Positions 5,916 through 13,023 are shown, counted from the first letter of the stretch. The stretch is 15,966 nucleotides of DNA from JAACPR01 sp964598245 (GCA_964598245.1 CAZRAX010000010.1:1-15966), one strand, 5' to 3'. Numbers and translations: made by a program. The notes: a model not told the origin generated them from the sequence alone.

Positions 5916-6591
5916 TTTTAATTAAATTACTATTCAATTTATATCCTCGACCAGGGATATTAATTATTAATTTTTTTTTGCAATCACCAATTTTTTTTCT
6001 TAAATTTCGAACATGTGTTTCGATTGTATTTGAAAAAGGATCAACATTTGATTCCCATACTAATTCCATAATCGTTCCTCTTGATACAACTTTTCCAATA
6101 TTATTAATCAAAAGATTTAACAGAGTGAATTCTTTTCTTGTTAAATAAATCTTTTTATTAAATTTCCTAATCTCATAATTATTTAAATCAATTATCAGAC
6201 TACCAATTTCAATTTTATTTTTCTTTATTCTTGGTGGGCGACGACCAAGTGCTTTTATTCTTGACTTTAACTCCTCAAAAGAAAATGGTTTTGTTAAATA
6301 ATCATCAGCTCCCATTTCTAATAATTCAATTTTGCTATTGGTATCTGATTTTGCTGATAATAATAAAATAGGGGTTTCAACCCCTGCCTCTCTTATTTCT
6401 CTACAAACTTGTTTCCCCATTTTTTTGGGTAAAACGTTATCTAAAATTATTAAATCGTATTTGTTAATTCTGGCAAAATAAGAGCCTCGATAACCGTCAC
6501 CAATATCGTCAATGATATGATTTTCGGCCTCGAGGCTAATTTTTAAGACATTTCTAACCGAAATGTCGTCCTCAATGATTAATATCTTCAT
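5896..6591 (-). CDS. OmpR/PhoB-family response regulator
   Basis: 231 residues. The receiver domain shows the acidic pair D8-D9, phospho-acceptor D51 in IILDNVLP, S79 (LLLSAK) and K101 (LTKPF). The C-terminal winged helix (about 125-225) has YLTRKEFTLLNLL, the recognition-helix region NTIETHVRNLRKKI and the final wing PGRGYKL. It is a DNA-binding transcription factor activated by phosphorylation, surely by the kinase encoded just downstream. The usual residues after the phospho-acceptor (often MDG) are replaced by KKMGK, a slight oddity. The start is supported by a minus-strand promoter 9 nt upstream (TTGCAC, 17 bp, TAAAAA with TGC extension), leaving almost no leader. Its targets cannot be read from the sequence. 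Confidence 0.95.
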   Translation of the reverse strand: MKILIIEDDISVRNVLKISLEAENHIIDDIGDGYRGSYFARINKYDLIILDNVLPKKMGKQVCREIREAGVETPILLLSAKSDTNSKIELLEMGADDYLTKPFSFEELKSRIKALGRRPPRIKKNKIEIGSLIIDLNNYEIRKFNKKIYLTRKEFTLLNLLINNIGKVVSRGTIMELVWESNVDPFSNTIETHVRNLRKKIGDCKKKLIINIPGRGYKLNSNLIKNEKDDF

Positions 6592-6600
6592 TGGGACTTA

Positions 6601-6629
6601 TTTTTAGCAAAAAATAATTTTTGGTGCAA
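6601..6629 (-). promoter_or_regulatory. Promoter of the response regulator/kinase pair
   Basis: On the minus strand TTGCAC (plus 6624-6629), 17-bp spacer, TAAAAA (plus 6601-6606) preceded by TGC. The ATG is 9 nt below the -10 box, so the leader is 0-3 nt. Confidence 0.55.
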
Positions 6630-6690
6630 CTTTACAAAACTGGAAAAGATGTGGAAATAAATTCATTAAAAATTCATTTTTAAATAAATA

Positions 6691-6718
6691 TTTGATTAGT
6701 TTTATCTTGTGTTATACT
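6691..6718 (+). promoter_or_regulatory. Promoter of the MscS-like gene
   Basis: TTTGAT/TTGATT (from 6691) and TATACT (6713-6718) with a TGT extension (6710-6712), spacer 15-16 bp. Transcription should start near 6725, giving a leader of about 30 nt with no Shine-Dalgarno site. It is divergent from the response-regulator promoter. Confidence 0.6.
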
Positions 6719-6755
6719 TAGAAAGTACATTATTAGTTAATTATTTTAATATATT

Positions 6756-7430
6756 ATGCAAGGATATTATCCGTCATTTGCAGAGGTTGTTAAACTATCT
6801 CTGTATGATTTATGGGGAAGAATTATAGAAACATTACCTGAAATTCTTGGAGCAGTTATCATTATTGTTATTGGTTTAATTGTTGCTCCAATTTTTGGTG
6901 GTATTGTTAAAAAAATTGTTGATTTACTAAAGATTGATTCATTAGCTGAAAAAGTTGGTATTCATGAATTACTAAGACCCTTTTTTAAAAAACCATCAAT
7001 TGCTTTGTTTTTAGGCAGAATTGTTAAATGGTTTTTCATTATTGCTTTCTTGATGGCAGCAGCAGAAATTTTGAAATGGGATAGAATTACTGAATTCTTG
7101 AATGAAATTGTATTCTACATTCCAAATGTTTTGATCGCCGTTATCATTTTGGTTCTTGGTGCAATTTTAGGAAAATTTGTTGATGAAATTGTTGTTAGAA
7201 GTCTGAAAGGATCAAAAGTACCAATTAATAACCCAGAAACATTAGGACATGTTTCAAAATATGCTGTTATTTTATTTTCTGTTCTAGCTGCATTGATAGA
7301 GTTAGGAATTGCTGAATCTTTGATCCAAATTTTGTTTGCTGGAATTATTTTGGCAATGGCACTGGCCTTTGGATTGGGAGGTCGTGAAAAAGCAGCAAAA
7401 ATACTTGATTATATTGATGGTAGCAAATAG
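6756..7430 (+). CDS. Small MscS-like membrane protein (TM-helix family), possible minimal mechanosensitive channel
   Basis: 224 residues with about five membrane helices (roughly 24-50, 85-107, 120-142, 165-183, 189-207). The last helix, FAGIILAMALAFGLGGREKA (194-213), has the small-residue pattern and the AFGLGG exit typical of the pore helix of MscS-type channels. The protein ends about 15 residues after it, so the cytosolic beta and vestibule domains of MscS are absent. Proteins of this form are usually annotated as conserved TM-helix repeat or MscS-related proteins. A role in osmotic protection is plausible but unproven. No Shine-Dalgarno site precedes the ATG; a promoter sits about 38 bases upstream. 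It is probably monocistronic, ending before the inverted-repeat element. Confidence 0.8.
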   Translation: MQGYYPSFAEVVKLSLYDLWGRIIETLPEILGAVIIIVIGLIVAPIFGGIVKKIVDLLKIDSLAEKVGIHELLRPFFKKPSIALFLGRIVKWFFIIAFLMAAAEILKWDRITEFLNEIVFYIPNVLIAVIILVLGAILGKFVDEIVVRSLKGSKVPINNPETLGHVSKYAVILFSVLAALIELGIAESLIQILFAGIILAMALAFGLGGREKAAKILDYIDGSK

Positions 7431-7441
7431 ATTTTAACCAG

Positions 7442-7466
7442 ATCTAAAAGTTAAATCTAAAGTTAA
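7442..7466 (+). repeat. Tandem direct repeat upstream of the inverted-repeat element
   Basis: ATCTAAAAGTTAA (7442-7454) is followed at once by ATCTAAAGTTAA (7455-7466), differing by one A. It ends in a TTAATAC that could act as a -10 box. It could be an operator or a slippage product. Confidence 0.5.
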
Positions 7467-7583
7467 TACTCAAAAAACTCACAAATATTTTGTCTAAAAT
7501 CCTTACGGTTGAAACGGATATACTGCCACTATATCACCAAAAGTAAGGTCAATAACTTAATATTTGTGAGTTTTTTTGTATTA
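7464..7583 (+). ncRNA. Inverted-repeat element with structured interior: terminator, possible ncRNA or MITE-like
   Basis: AAAAAACTCACAAATATT (7472-7489) pairs perfectly over 18 bp with 7559-7576, and a T-run to 7577 makes it an intrinsic terminator for the MscS-like gene. The repeat extends outward: TAATAC (7464-7469) is matched by GTATTA (7578-7583), with a one-base difference in between. The interior folds too: CCTTAC (7501-7506) with GTAAGG (7543-7548), GGT (7507-7509) with ACC (7536-7538), and GATATA (7517-7522) with TATATC (7530-7535) closing a 7-nt loop. The outward TAATAC could be a -10 box starting an RNA of about 105 nt at the stem base. I match it to no known RNA family. The stem and T-run are certain; the RNA-gene or mobile-element reading is inference. 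Confidence 0.5.
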
Positions 7584-7623
7584 TCGATAAACTATATTTT
7601 GATGAGGTTAATTTTATTTTATG

Positions 7624-7632
7624 TGTTAAAAT
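7624..7632 (+). promoter_or_regulatory. Extended -10 promoter, predicted leaderless glutaredoxin mRNA
   Basis: TGTTAAAAT (TGn plus TAAAAT) ends 6 nt before the ATG at 7639, the same geometry as at 4163-4178. No clear -35 box. Confidence 0.6.
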
Positions 7633-7638
7633 TACCAA

Positions 7639-7866
7639 ATGAATATGATTTTTTATACAAAAACAGGGTGTCCATGGTGTATTGAAATGAAAGAATATTT
7701 TGATCAAAAGGGTATTTCCTATGAAGAAAGAAATGTTATTGATAATCCAGAATATTTTAAAGAAATGAAAGAAATTTCTGGACAAGAAAAAGCACCAACA
7801 TTAAATATTGATGGTAAAATTATTGCTGATGCAGATATTAGCGATGTGGAACCTTACTTGAAATAA
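7639..7866 (+). CDS. Glutaredoxin / NrdH-like thioredoxin-fold protein
   Basis: 75 residues, the usual length for a small glutaredoxin. The dithiol active site is C11-P-W-C14 in KTGCPWCIEMK, and the conserved cis-proline loop is KAPTL with P53. It is a cytosolic thiol-disulfide oxidoreductase. CPWC is unlike the CPYC of classic glutaredoxins and is shared with many small NrdH-like or uncharacterised glutaredoxins, so the electron donor (glutathione, thioredoxin reductase or another) is open. The start at 7639 fits a leaderless promoter; M3 at 7645 is the alternative. The stop lies one base from the stop of the convergent MFS gene, so there is no room for a dedicated terminator. Confidence 0.9.
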   Translation: MNMIFYTKTGCPWCIEMKEYFDQKGISYEERNVIDNPEYFKEMKEISGQEKAPTLNIDGKIIADADISDVEPYLK

Positions 7867-7867
7867 T

Positions 7868-9073
7868 TTATTTTGTATCTTGTAGGGTTAAACTAAATTT
7901 AATACCAGTTAACAATACTATCCCCAATACAATAAATAGTATTTTTATATTAAATAAAATTAACAAGAGAGAAGCTAGAATTGGACTAATGATATATGCC
8001 AGTGGCCTAACTGCTCTGTATAGACTCAGAATATTTACACTATCGTCATTAATTTTTTTGAATAGATAAGTTTCATTCATGATTTCAACCATGCTTGCTC
8101 CTATTCTGGTTATAAAAAGAATTATTGCCCAAAAAATAAATGATTTAATTTCTAAAAAGGGGATAAATAAAGTTGTTAAACTCATTATTATAAAACCAAT
8201 TGTTAAAAGTTCTTTTTCTCCCCACCTGTCGTCTGCAATTTTACCTAATGGAATTTCTAATAAAATGAATGGAATTAGAGAAATACTAATTATCAGGGTT
8301 GTTTGACCAAGACTAAATCCTATAAACTGTGATAAATAAATTGGTGTATAAATAATCATCCAAGAAAAGAAGAATCTTAATAAAAAATTAACAGCAAAGA
8401 TTTTTCTTAAATTTGAATTTTTATAAACTTTGATGATTGTGTCATATGTGTCAATTTTTTTATAATAACTATCATTGAAATTATGTAAAAATTGAATTGT
8501 TATTAAAATAACAGGAATCAATAGAATCCAACTTATTAAATAAACTTTACCAACATCAAAAATATTAGTAATCATTAAACCTGTAATTAGTGGTCCGATT
8601 ATAAAAGCAGTGTTCAATGAAGTTAAAAAGAAACCTCTAACTCCACCAGTTTCATCATTTTTTGTTATATGTTCTAGAAAAATATCAATATTTAAAAAAC
8701 AAATGCTTCTTGAAATAAAACCAAAAATGTAAGAAATAATAAATATATGTGGCCAAATCTCACCTGAAAAATTTAAACTTAAAGATAAGATAAATAAGCT
8801 TATGAAATCAACAATTAAAAAAATTAAAAAAGTTTTATAGTTTCCAATTATTGATAGAACTTTTCTGATTATAGTAAAAAACCCGATTGTAATAATGGAT
8901 GCTATTGCATAAATGTACCCAACCTCATCATTACCGACAAATTGTTCTAAAAAACTTGAATTAATATATGTTCCTGGAGTTATGTGAAGAGTAAAAAGAA
9001 AAACCAAAAGATAAATAATATATTTTGGTGTTTCTCTTTTTTTGATAGAAACATTATTTCTTATTTTCTCCAT
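7868..9073 (-). CDS. Major facilitator superfamily transporter
   Basis: 401 residues, almost wholly hydrophobic, compatible with 12 membrane helices. Between the two halves, LGKIADDRWGEKELL (276-290) matches the MFS loop motif GxxaDrxGrkxxl; the first-half equivalent is eroded (IIRKVLSIIGNYK). The GGVRGFFLTSLNTAFIIGPL segment (143-162) resembles the fifth-helix signature of drug/H+ antiporters. A multidrug or small-molecule exporter is a reasonable guess; substrate unknown. It lies downstream of RNase J on the same strand but has its own extended -10 promoter 8 nt before the ATG, inside a perfect 15-bp inverted repeat. It contains very few non-hydrophobic stretches except a central cytosolic loop near 200-225. 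Confidence 0.88.
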   Translation of the reverse strand: MEKIRNNVSIKKRETPKYIIYLLVFLFTLHITPGTYINSSFLEQFVGNDEVGYIYAIASIITIGFFTIIRKVLSIIGNYKTFLIFLIVDFISLFILSLSLNFSGEIWPHIFIISYIFGFISRSICFLNIDIFLEHITKNDETGGVRGFFLTSLNTAFIIGPLITGLMITNIFDVGKVYLISWILLIPVILITIQFLHNFNDSYYKKIDTYDTIIKVYKNSNLRKIFAVNFLLRFFFSWMIIYTPIYLSQFIGFSLGQTTLIISISLIPFILLEIPLGKIADDRWGEKELLTIGFIIMSLTTLFIPFLEIKSFIFWAIILFITRIGASMVEIMNETYLFKKINDDSVNILSLYRAVRPLAYIISPILASLLLILFNIKILFIVLGIVLLTGIKFSLTLQDTK

Positions 9074-9105
9074 TCAAATTAATTATAACAATAATTAATT
9101 TGAAT
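9072..9105. repeat. Perfect 15-bp inverted repeat covering the MFS promoter and start
   Basis: ATTCAAATTAATTAT (9072-9086) and ATAATTAATTTGAAT (9091-9105) are perfect complements around AACA. The MFS -10 box and the first two bases of its ATG lie inside. It starts 7 bases after the RNase J stop. No T-run follows, so it is not a classical terminator. Confidence 0.85.
9082..9090 (-). promoter_or_regulatory. Extended -10 promoter of the MFS gene
   Basis: Minus strand TGTTATAAT (plus 9090 down to 9082), ending 8 nt before the ATG at 9073. Predicted leader 0-2 nt. Identical to the extended -10 at 4163-4171. Confidence 0.6.
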
Positions 9106-9111
9106 AAAACC

Positions 9112-10920
9112 CTAAACACCAATTAAAACAGGTATAACTAATGGTTGCTTTGCAGTTTCTTGAAATAAAAATTTACTTAATTCATCTGAAATTTTCTTTT
9201 TAATTTTATCGAAATCAACAGGGCCTTTTTTATTTTGAATTTCATCCTCGACAATTTTTTTTGTAATAAATCTAGCTTTTCTTAGCATATCTTGAGATTC
9301 ACGCAAATAAACAAAACCTCGAGAAATAATATCTGGTGATTTTTTTAATTTTCCAGTTCTGATTTGAACACTGGCAACAATAACAAAAATACCCGCTTCT
9401 GCTAATAATTGTCTATCTTCTAAAACAACATCTTGGATATTACCAACAGAAAGACCATCGACAGTTACAGGGTCGTGTGGAGCTCGAACAGAAAGTTTCT
9501 CCATAGATTTTCCTCCGTCTTTAATATCGATGATTGAACCATTGTCTGGAACAATAATATTTTCTGGTTTAACCCCAAGGGATTGTGCCATTTCACTATG
9601 TTGTTTTAACATATAATGATTTCCATGAACTGGAATGAAGAATTTATAAGGAATTTGATTATGGATCCATTTTAATTCTTCGCGGTTACCATGACCTGAT
9701 GCATGAACGTCTGAATCAAGATAAGTAATGACTTTAGCATCTGATCGATAAAGTTTGTCTTTTAATTTAACAACAGATGCATGATTTGTAGGGATAATTG
9801 ATGAAGACAATAATATGGTGTCTTGTTTTTGAAGCTTGACATGTTTATGGCTACCGTTAGCCATTCTCATCAAAGCGGCAAATTCTTCTCCTTGAGCACC
9901 AGTTACCAACATAATTAATTTATCTGGGGGAGTGCGTTCAATTTCAGAAATAGGAATTACATTATCTGTTTTAATCAAATCAAGATGCTTAACAATTTCT
10001 AGATTTGATTTCATACTTCTTCCTTCAACAACAATTTTTTTCCCATATTTATCAGCGATATTAATAATTGCTAAAATTCTTTCAACTTGTGATGCAAAAG
10101 TACCAATAATTAATCTATTGTGAGTTTCTTTAATAATTTTTTCAATATTTTCAACAACGACATTTTCAGAAATTGAAAAACCAGGTTTTTCAATAGAAGT
10201 CGAGTCCATAGTCAAAAGTAAAATATTTCTGTCTTTAAATCTTTTATATTGGGAAACTTCTTCTTCGGTTGGAACTCCTTCTATATTATCAACTCTAACA
10301 TCTTCAACAATAACTAAATCACCATGTTCGGTGTTAACAATAATACCCATTGCATCTGGAATTGTGTGAGATATAGCAAAAGTTTCAACTCGAAGATCAC
10401 CAACTTTAATAATCTCATCACCCTCTATAATTTTCATGTCTGGTTTTGCTAGATGTGGGAAGTCCTCCATTTTCTTTAGAATCATTATGGCACCAAATTG
10501 TCTTGAATAAATAGGTGGATTTCCTAATTTTTCTAAAACAAAGGGCACTGCACCAATGTGATCCAAGTGACCATGAGTAATAAAAATTCCTTTAATCTTA
10601 TCTTTTCTTTCTTCTAAATATTTAGTATTGGGAATTAAATAATCAATTCCTGGGGTTGTATCATCTTTGAATTGTAAACCAGCATCAACAATAATAATAT
10701 CCTGACCAATTTCTATCGCCATCATATTTTTCCCGACCTCTTCTACACCACCAATTGGAATTATTCTAATATTATTTCCAACAGACGGGATGGGCATTTT
10801 TTTATCATCTTGTCTTCGCCCTCTTTTTTGTCTAATTGTTTGCCTAAGAGATTGGCTCCGATGAGGCATTCTCAATTTTCTTTTTTTAGAATTATTATTA
10901 TAATTATTTTTTCTTTCCAT
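9112..10920 (-). CDS. rnj: Ribonuclease J
   Basis: 602 residues. The metallo-beta-lactamase core carries HGHLDH (116-121), the zinc-ligand motif of the RNase J/CPSF group, preceded by IIIVDAGLQF. The beta-CASP region includes VTGAQGEE and a late His motif in VHGNHYMLKQHSE, and a C-terminal alpha/beta domain follows after about residue 480. RNase J is a 5'-3' exonuclease and endonuclease acting in mRNA decay and rRNA maturation. The protein has about 45 extra N-terminal residues, very rich in Lys, Arg and Asn, probably disordered and RNA-binding; an internal start at M42 would remove them. No Shine-Dalgarno site is present. It follows the peptide-binding-protein gene by 21 bases and is probably co-transcribed with it. 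Confidence 0.95.
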   Translation of the reverse strand: MERKNNYNNNSKKRKLRMPHRSQSLRQTIRQKRGRRQDDKKMPIPSVGNNIRIIPIGGVEEVGKNMMAIEIGQDIIIVDAGLQFKDDTTPGIDYLIPNTKYLEERKDKIKGIFITHGHLDHIGAVPFVLEKLGNPPIYSRQFGAIMILKKMEDFPHLAKPDMKIIEGDEIIKVGDLRVETFAISHTIPDAMGIIVNTEHGDLVIVEDVRVDNIEGVPTEEEVSQYKRFKDRNILLLTMDSTSIEKPGFSISENVVVENIEKIIKETHNRLIIGTFASQVERILAIINIADKYGKKIVVEGRSMKSNLEIVKHLDLIKTDNVIPISEIERTPPDKLIMLVTGAQGEEFAALMRMANGSHKHVKLQKQDTILLSSSIIPTNHASVVKLKDKLYRSDAKVITYLDSDVHASGHGNREELKWIHNQIPYKFFIPVHGNHYMLKQHSEMAQSLGVKPENIIVPDNGSIIDIKDGGKSMEKLSVRAPHDPVTVDGLSVGNIQDVVLEDRQLLAEAGIFVIVASVQIRTGKLKKSPDIISRGFVYLRESQDMLRKARFITKKIVEDEIQNKKGPVDFDKIKKKISDELSKFLFQETAKQPLVIPVLIGV

Positions 10921-10941
10921 TTTTATTATTTATATTTATTG

Positions 10942-12660
10942 TTAATTAAAAAATTTCCAAATCTTATCTTGATTAATAAACCAATTATTAATATTTTGAA
11001 AACGGTCACTTATTTCAGAAATTTCACTAATTTCTATATTTTTTATTTTATTATCTGTTAGGTAAATAAATTTTGGAGTGTAAAGAAAGATAGCTGGAAC
11101 ATCTTTTTTAATTTCTTCTAAAAATTTATTAATTTGTTTTTCTTCAACTTTTTCTTTTGATTTTATTAAAAATTCATCCAAAATTTTATCCGTTTCAATA
11201 TTTGCATAGCTAGTAATATTTAATCCTGGGTCATTTCTTCTTGATGAGTGCCAAAAAGCGTATAGGTCAGAATAGTTATCAATTTCATTTCCAAATAATA
11301 AAATTTCAAAATTTCTTGGTCTGATAACATTTTGATTCAAGTCACTAATTTCAAAAATTTTAACTTCTACTTGAGCACCGATTTTTTTCCAATCTTCAGC
11401 AACTAATTCTGCAACCTTAATTAATTCGGGCACATTGCTAGTTGAAATTGAAGTGGATAAAATATAGTTTTGATCTTCAGTTTCTATTGTGTAAACACCT
11501 TGGTCGTTTTTCTCCCAACCGGCATCAATTAAAATTTGTTCAGCTTGTTCAAGATTTTGTTCAAAATTATTTTCTAAATTTAAATTGGGGATTGGTGAAT
11601 TTGCAATTTCAGCAAATCCTTCAAAAACTTGATCAATTATTTTTTCTTTAGGTGTCGCTAAACGAAGCGCTTCTCTCGCTGAATTCAATGAAAGAACAGG
11701 TGATTCTACTTGATTAATAAATAATCCAAAAACCCTTGGGAGTGATGTTGTAATTAATTTCTTGTCTATTTTTATTTCTACTAATGATTTTGATGTGATA
11801 CCACCAACAGAATCAATTTTTTTATCATTTATTAATTCTATTAGCTCGTTTTCATTTTTGACAAATTTTAAAATGATTTTATCAATTAGTGGTTGTCCCA
11901 AGGCATGTTTTTTAAATGAAGTTAAGGTATATGACTCTGGTATTTCAATTTTATTTTTTCTGATTTTTGAAATTTTATATGGTCCTGAACCTACTGGTTC
12001 TGTATTATAAATATTTAAACTAAAAGTTTCATTAGTAAATTCTTGCCAGATATGTTTTGGTAAGATTCCGAAATCTAGATTGTTTAGGAAATCAGCTCTT
12101 GGTTGTTCAAGAATAAATCTGACTTGTTTATTGGAAACCTTTTCAATTGCAATATTTTCCCAATTTGAGATTCTTGGACTTCTTAATTGTGGATCTTGGA
12201 TTTTTAGAATTGTAAAGACGATATCGTCAGCTGTAATTTCTGTCTTATCATGAAAGGTTAAGTCTTCTTTTAAATAAAAATCATAAATTAAATTGTCTTC
12301 TGAAACTTCAAATTTTTCTGCTAAATCGTTTATTATTTCATTATTTGGTCCAATTTTTAACAATCCAGAATAAATTAGGGATACTAAATCTTTATCAGTA
12401 TTTGAATTAGCAATAACTGGATTTACAAAAAGAGGGGTACCAATAACACCTTCGGTTAAGACTCCACCCTTATCTGGGACATTGATTGTGTAATTACTAT
12501 TAACATTTACAAGAATCCCAAGTATTGAAAAAATCAAAACAAAACTCAAAATAGTCAGAACTACTTTTTCGGTAATTGAAAAAGAAGCAATTATTTTTTT
12601 AATTTTTTCAAATTGGTCTTTTATTTTTTTAAAAGCAAAATCAATATTTTTATTCTTCAC
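10942..12660 (-). CDS. Membrane-anchored peptide-binding (SBP family 5, OppA/DppA-like) protein
   Basis: 572 residues. A basic cytosolic N-terminus of about 30 residues leads into one membrane helix (33-53), replacing the usual lipoprotein signal. The extracytoplasmic part starts GGVLTEGVIGTPLFVNPV (65-82), the classic opening of family 5 solute-binding proteins, and contains the family signatures LKEDLTFHDKTEITADDIVF and, later, GSGPYKISK. Such proteins capture oligopeptides or nickel complexes for an ABC importer, but no permease or ATPase gene is near. It lies between secG and RNase J on one strand. A role as a chaperone-like or scavenging surface protein in a bacterium with few biosynthetic pathways is possible. 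No Shine-Dalgarno site; the gap upstream holds an 8-bp tandem repeat TAAGACTA (12693-12708). Confidence 0.9.
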   Translation of the reverse strand: MKNKNIDFAFKKIKDQFEKIKKIIASFSITEKVVLTILSFVLIFSILGILVNVNSNYTINVPDKGGVLTEGVIGTPLFVNPVIANSNTDKDLVSLIYSGLLKIGPNNEIINDLAEKFEVSEDNLIYDFYLKEDLTFHDKTEITADDIVFTILKIQDPQLRSPRISNWENIAIEKVSNKQVRFILEQPRADFLNNLDFGILPKHIWQEFTNETFSLNIYNTEPVGSGPYKISKIRKNKIEIPESYTLTSFKKHALGQPLIDKIILKFVKNENELIELINDKKIDSVGGITSKSLVEIKIDKKLITTSLPRVFGLFINQVESPVLSLNSAREALRLATPKEKIIDQVFEGFAEIANSPIPNLNLENNFEQNLEQAEQILIDAGWEKNDQGVYTIETEDQNYILSTSISTSNVPELIKVAELVAEDWKKIGAQVEVKIFEISDLNQNVIRPRNFEILLFGNEIDNYSDLYAFWHSSRRNDPGLNITSYANIETDKILDEFLIKSKEKVEEKQINKFLEEIKKDVPAIFLYTPKFIYLTDNKIKNIEISEISEISDRFQNINNWFINQDKIWKFFN

Positions 12661-12719
12661 GTTTGCCGTATTATTTTTTAGTAAGATTTTTATAAGACTA
12701 TAAGACTATCAGCGAGAAA

Positions 12720-12950
12720 TTAAGACAAAGTAAATGAGATTATTGAAACAATAATAAACAAAATTGCTACAAGGATTGTTCCATTAAAAAGCATTTTCTC
12801 TGCTCCTCTTCTTGTATGATATCCAGCATCTACATTGTCAGAACCACCACCAATGGCACCGCCCAGACCAGCCGCGCTTGATTGTAGTAAAATTCCAGCA
12901 ATTAAAATAACTGAAAGAATTATTTGTATAATTGGTAAAATAGTCACCAT
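12720..12950 (-). CDS. secG: Preprotein translocase subunit SecG
   Basis: 76 residues from the chosen start. Two membrane helices flank the SecG hallmark LLQSSAAGLGGAIGGG, and a later HTRRGAEKML segment is also typical. SecG supports protein export through SecYEG at the membrane. The frame is open up to an ATG at 13031, but I start at 12950 because the strong promoter (TTGACA, 16 bp, TAGTAT) lies between the two, so the upstream ATG would not be transcribed, and because SecG normally begins right at the first helix. It is the first gene of the minus-strand run that continues with the peptide-binding protein and RNase J. Divergent from groES. Confidence 0.92.
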   Translation of the reverse strand: MVTILPIIQIILSVILIAGILLQSSAAGLGGAIGGGSDNVDAGYHTRRGAEKMLFNGTILVAILFIIVSIISFTLS

Positions 12951-12966
12951 AATTCTGATGGACTCA

Positions 12967-12994
12967 ATACTAGCAAATAAATTTAAAGTGTCAA
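12967..12994 (-). promoter_or_regulatory. secG promoter
   Basis: Minus strand TTGACA (plus 12989-12994), 16-bp spacer ending in TGC, then TAGTAT (plus 12967-12972). The start of transcription is expected near 12960, about 10 nt before the secG ATG. Confidence 0.8.
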
Positions 12995-12995
12995 A

Positions 12996-13023
12996 TTGAC
13001 TACTTCTCAAGGATAAGTATAAT
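12996..13023 (+). promoter_or_regulatory. groES-groEL promoter
   Basis: TTGACT (12996-13001), 16-bp spacer, TATAAT (13018-13023). Transcription should start near 13030, leaving a leader of about 47 nt. No CIRCE inverted repeat (TTAGCACTC-N9-GAGTGCTAA) is seen, so the HrcA type of heat-shock control is not evident. The AGAGG at 13043-13047 is too far from the ATG to be its ribosome binding site. Confidence 0.8.
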
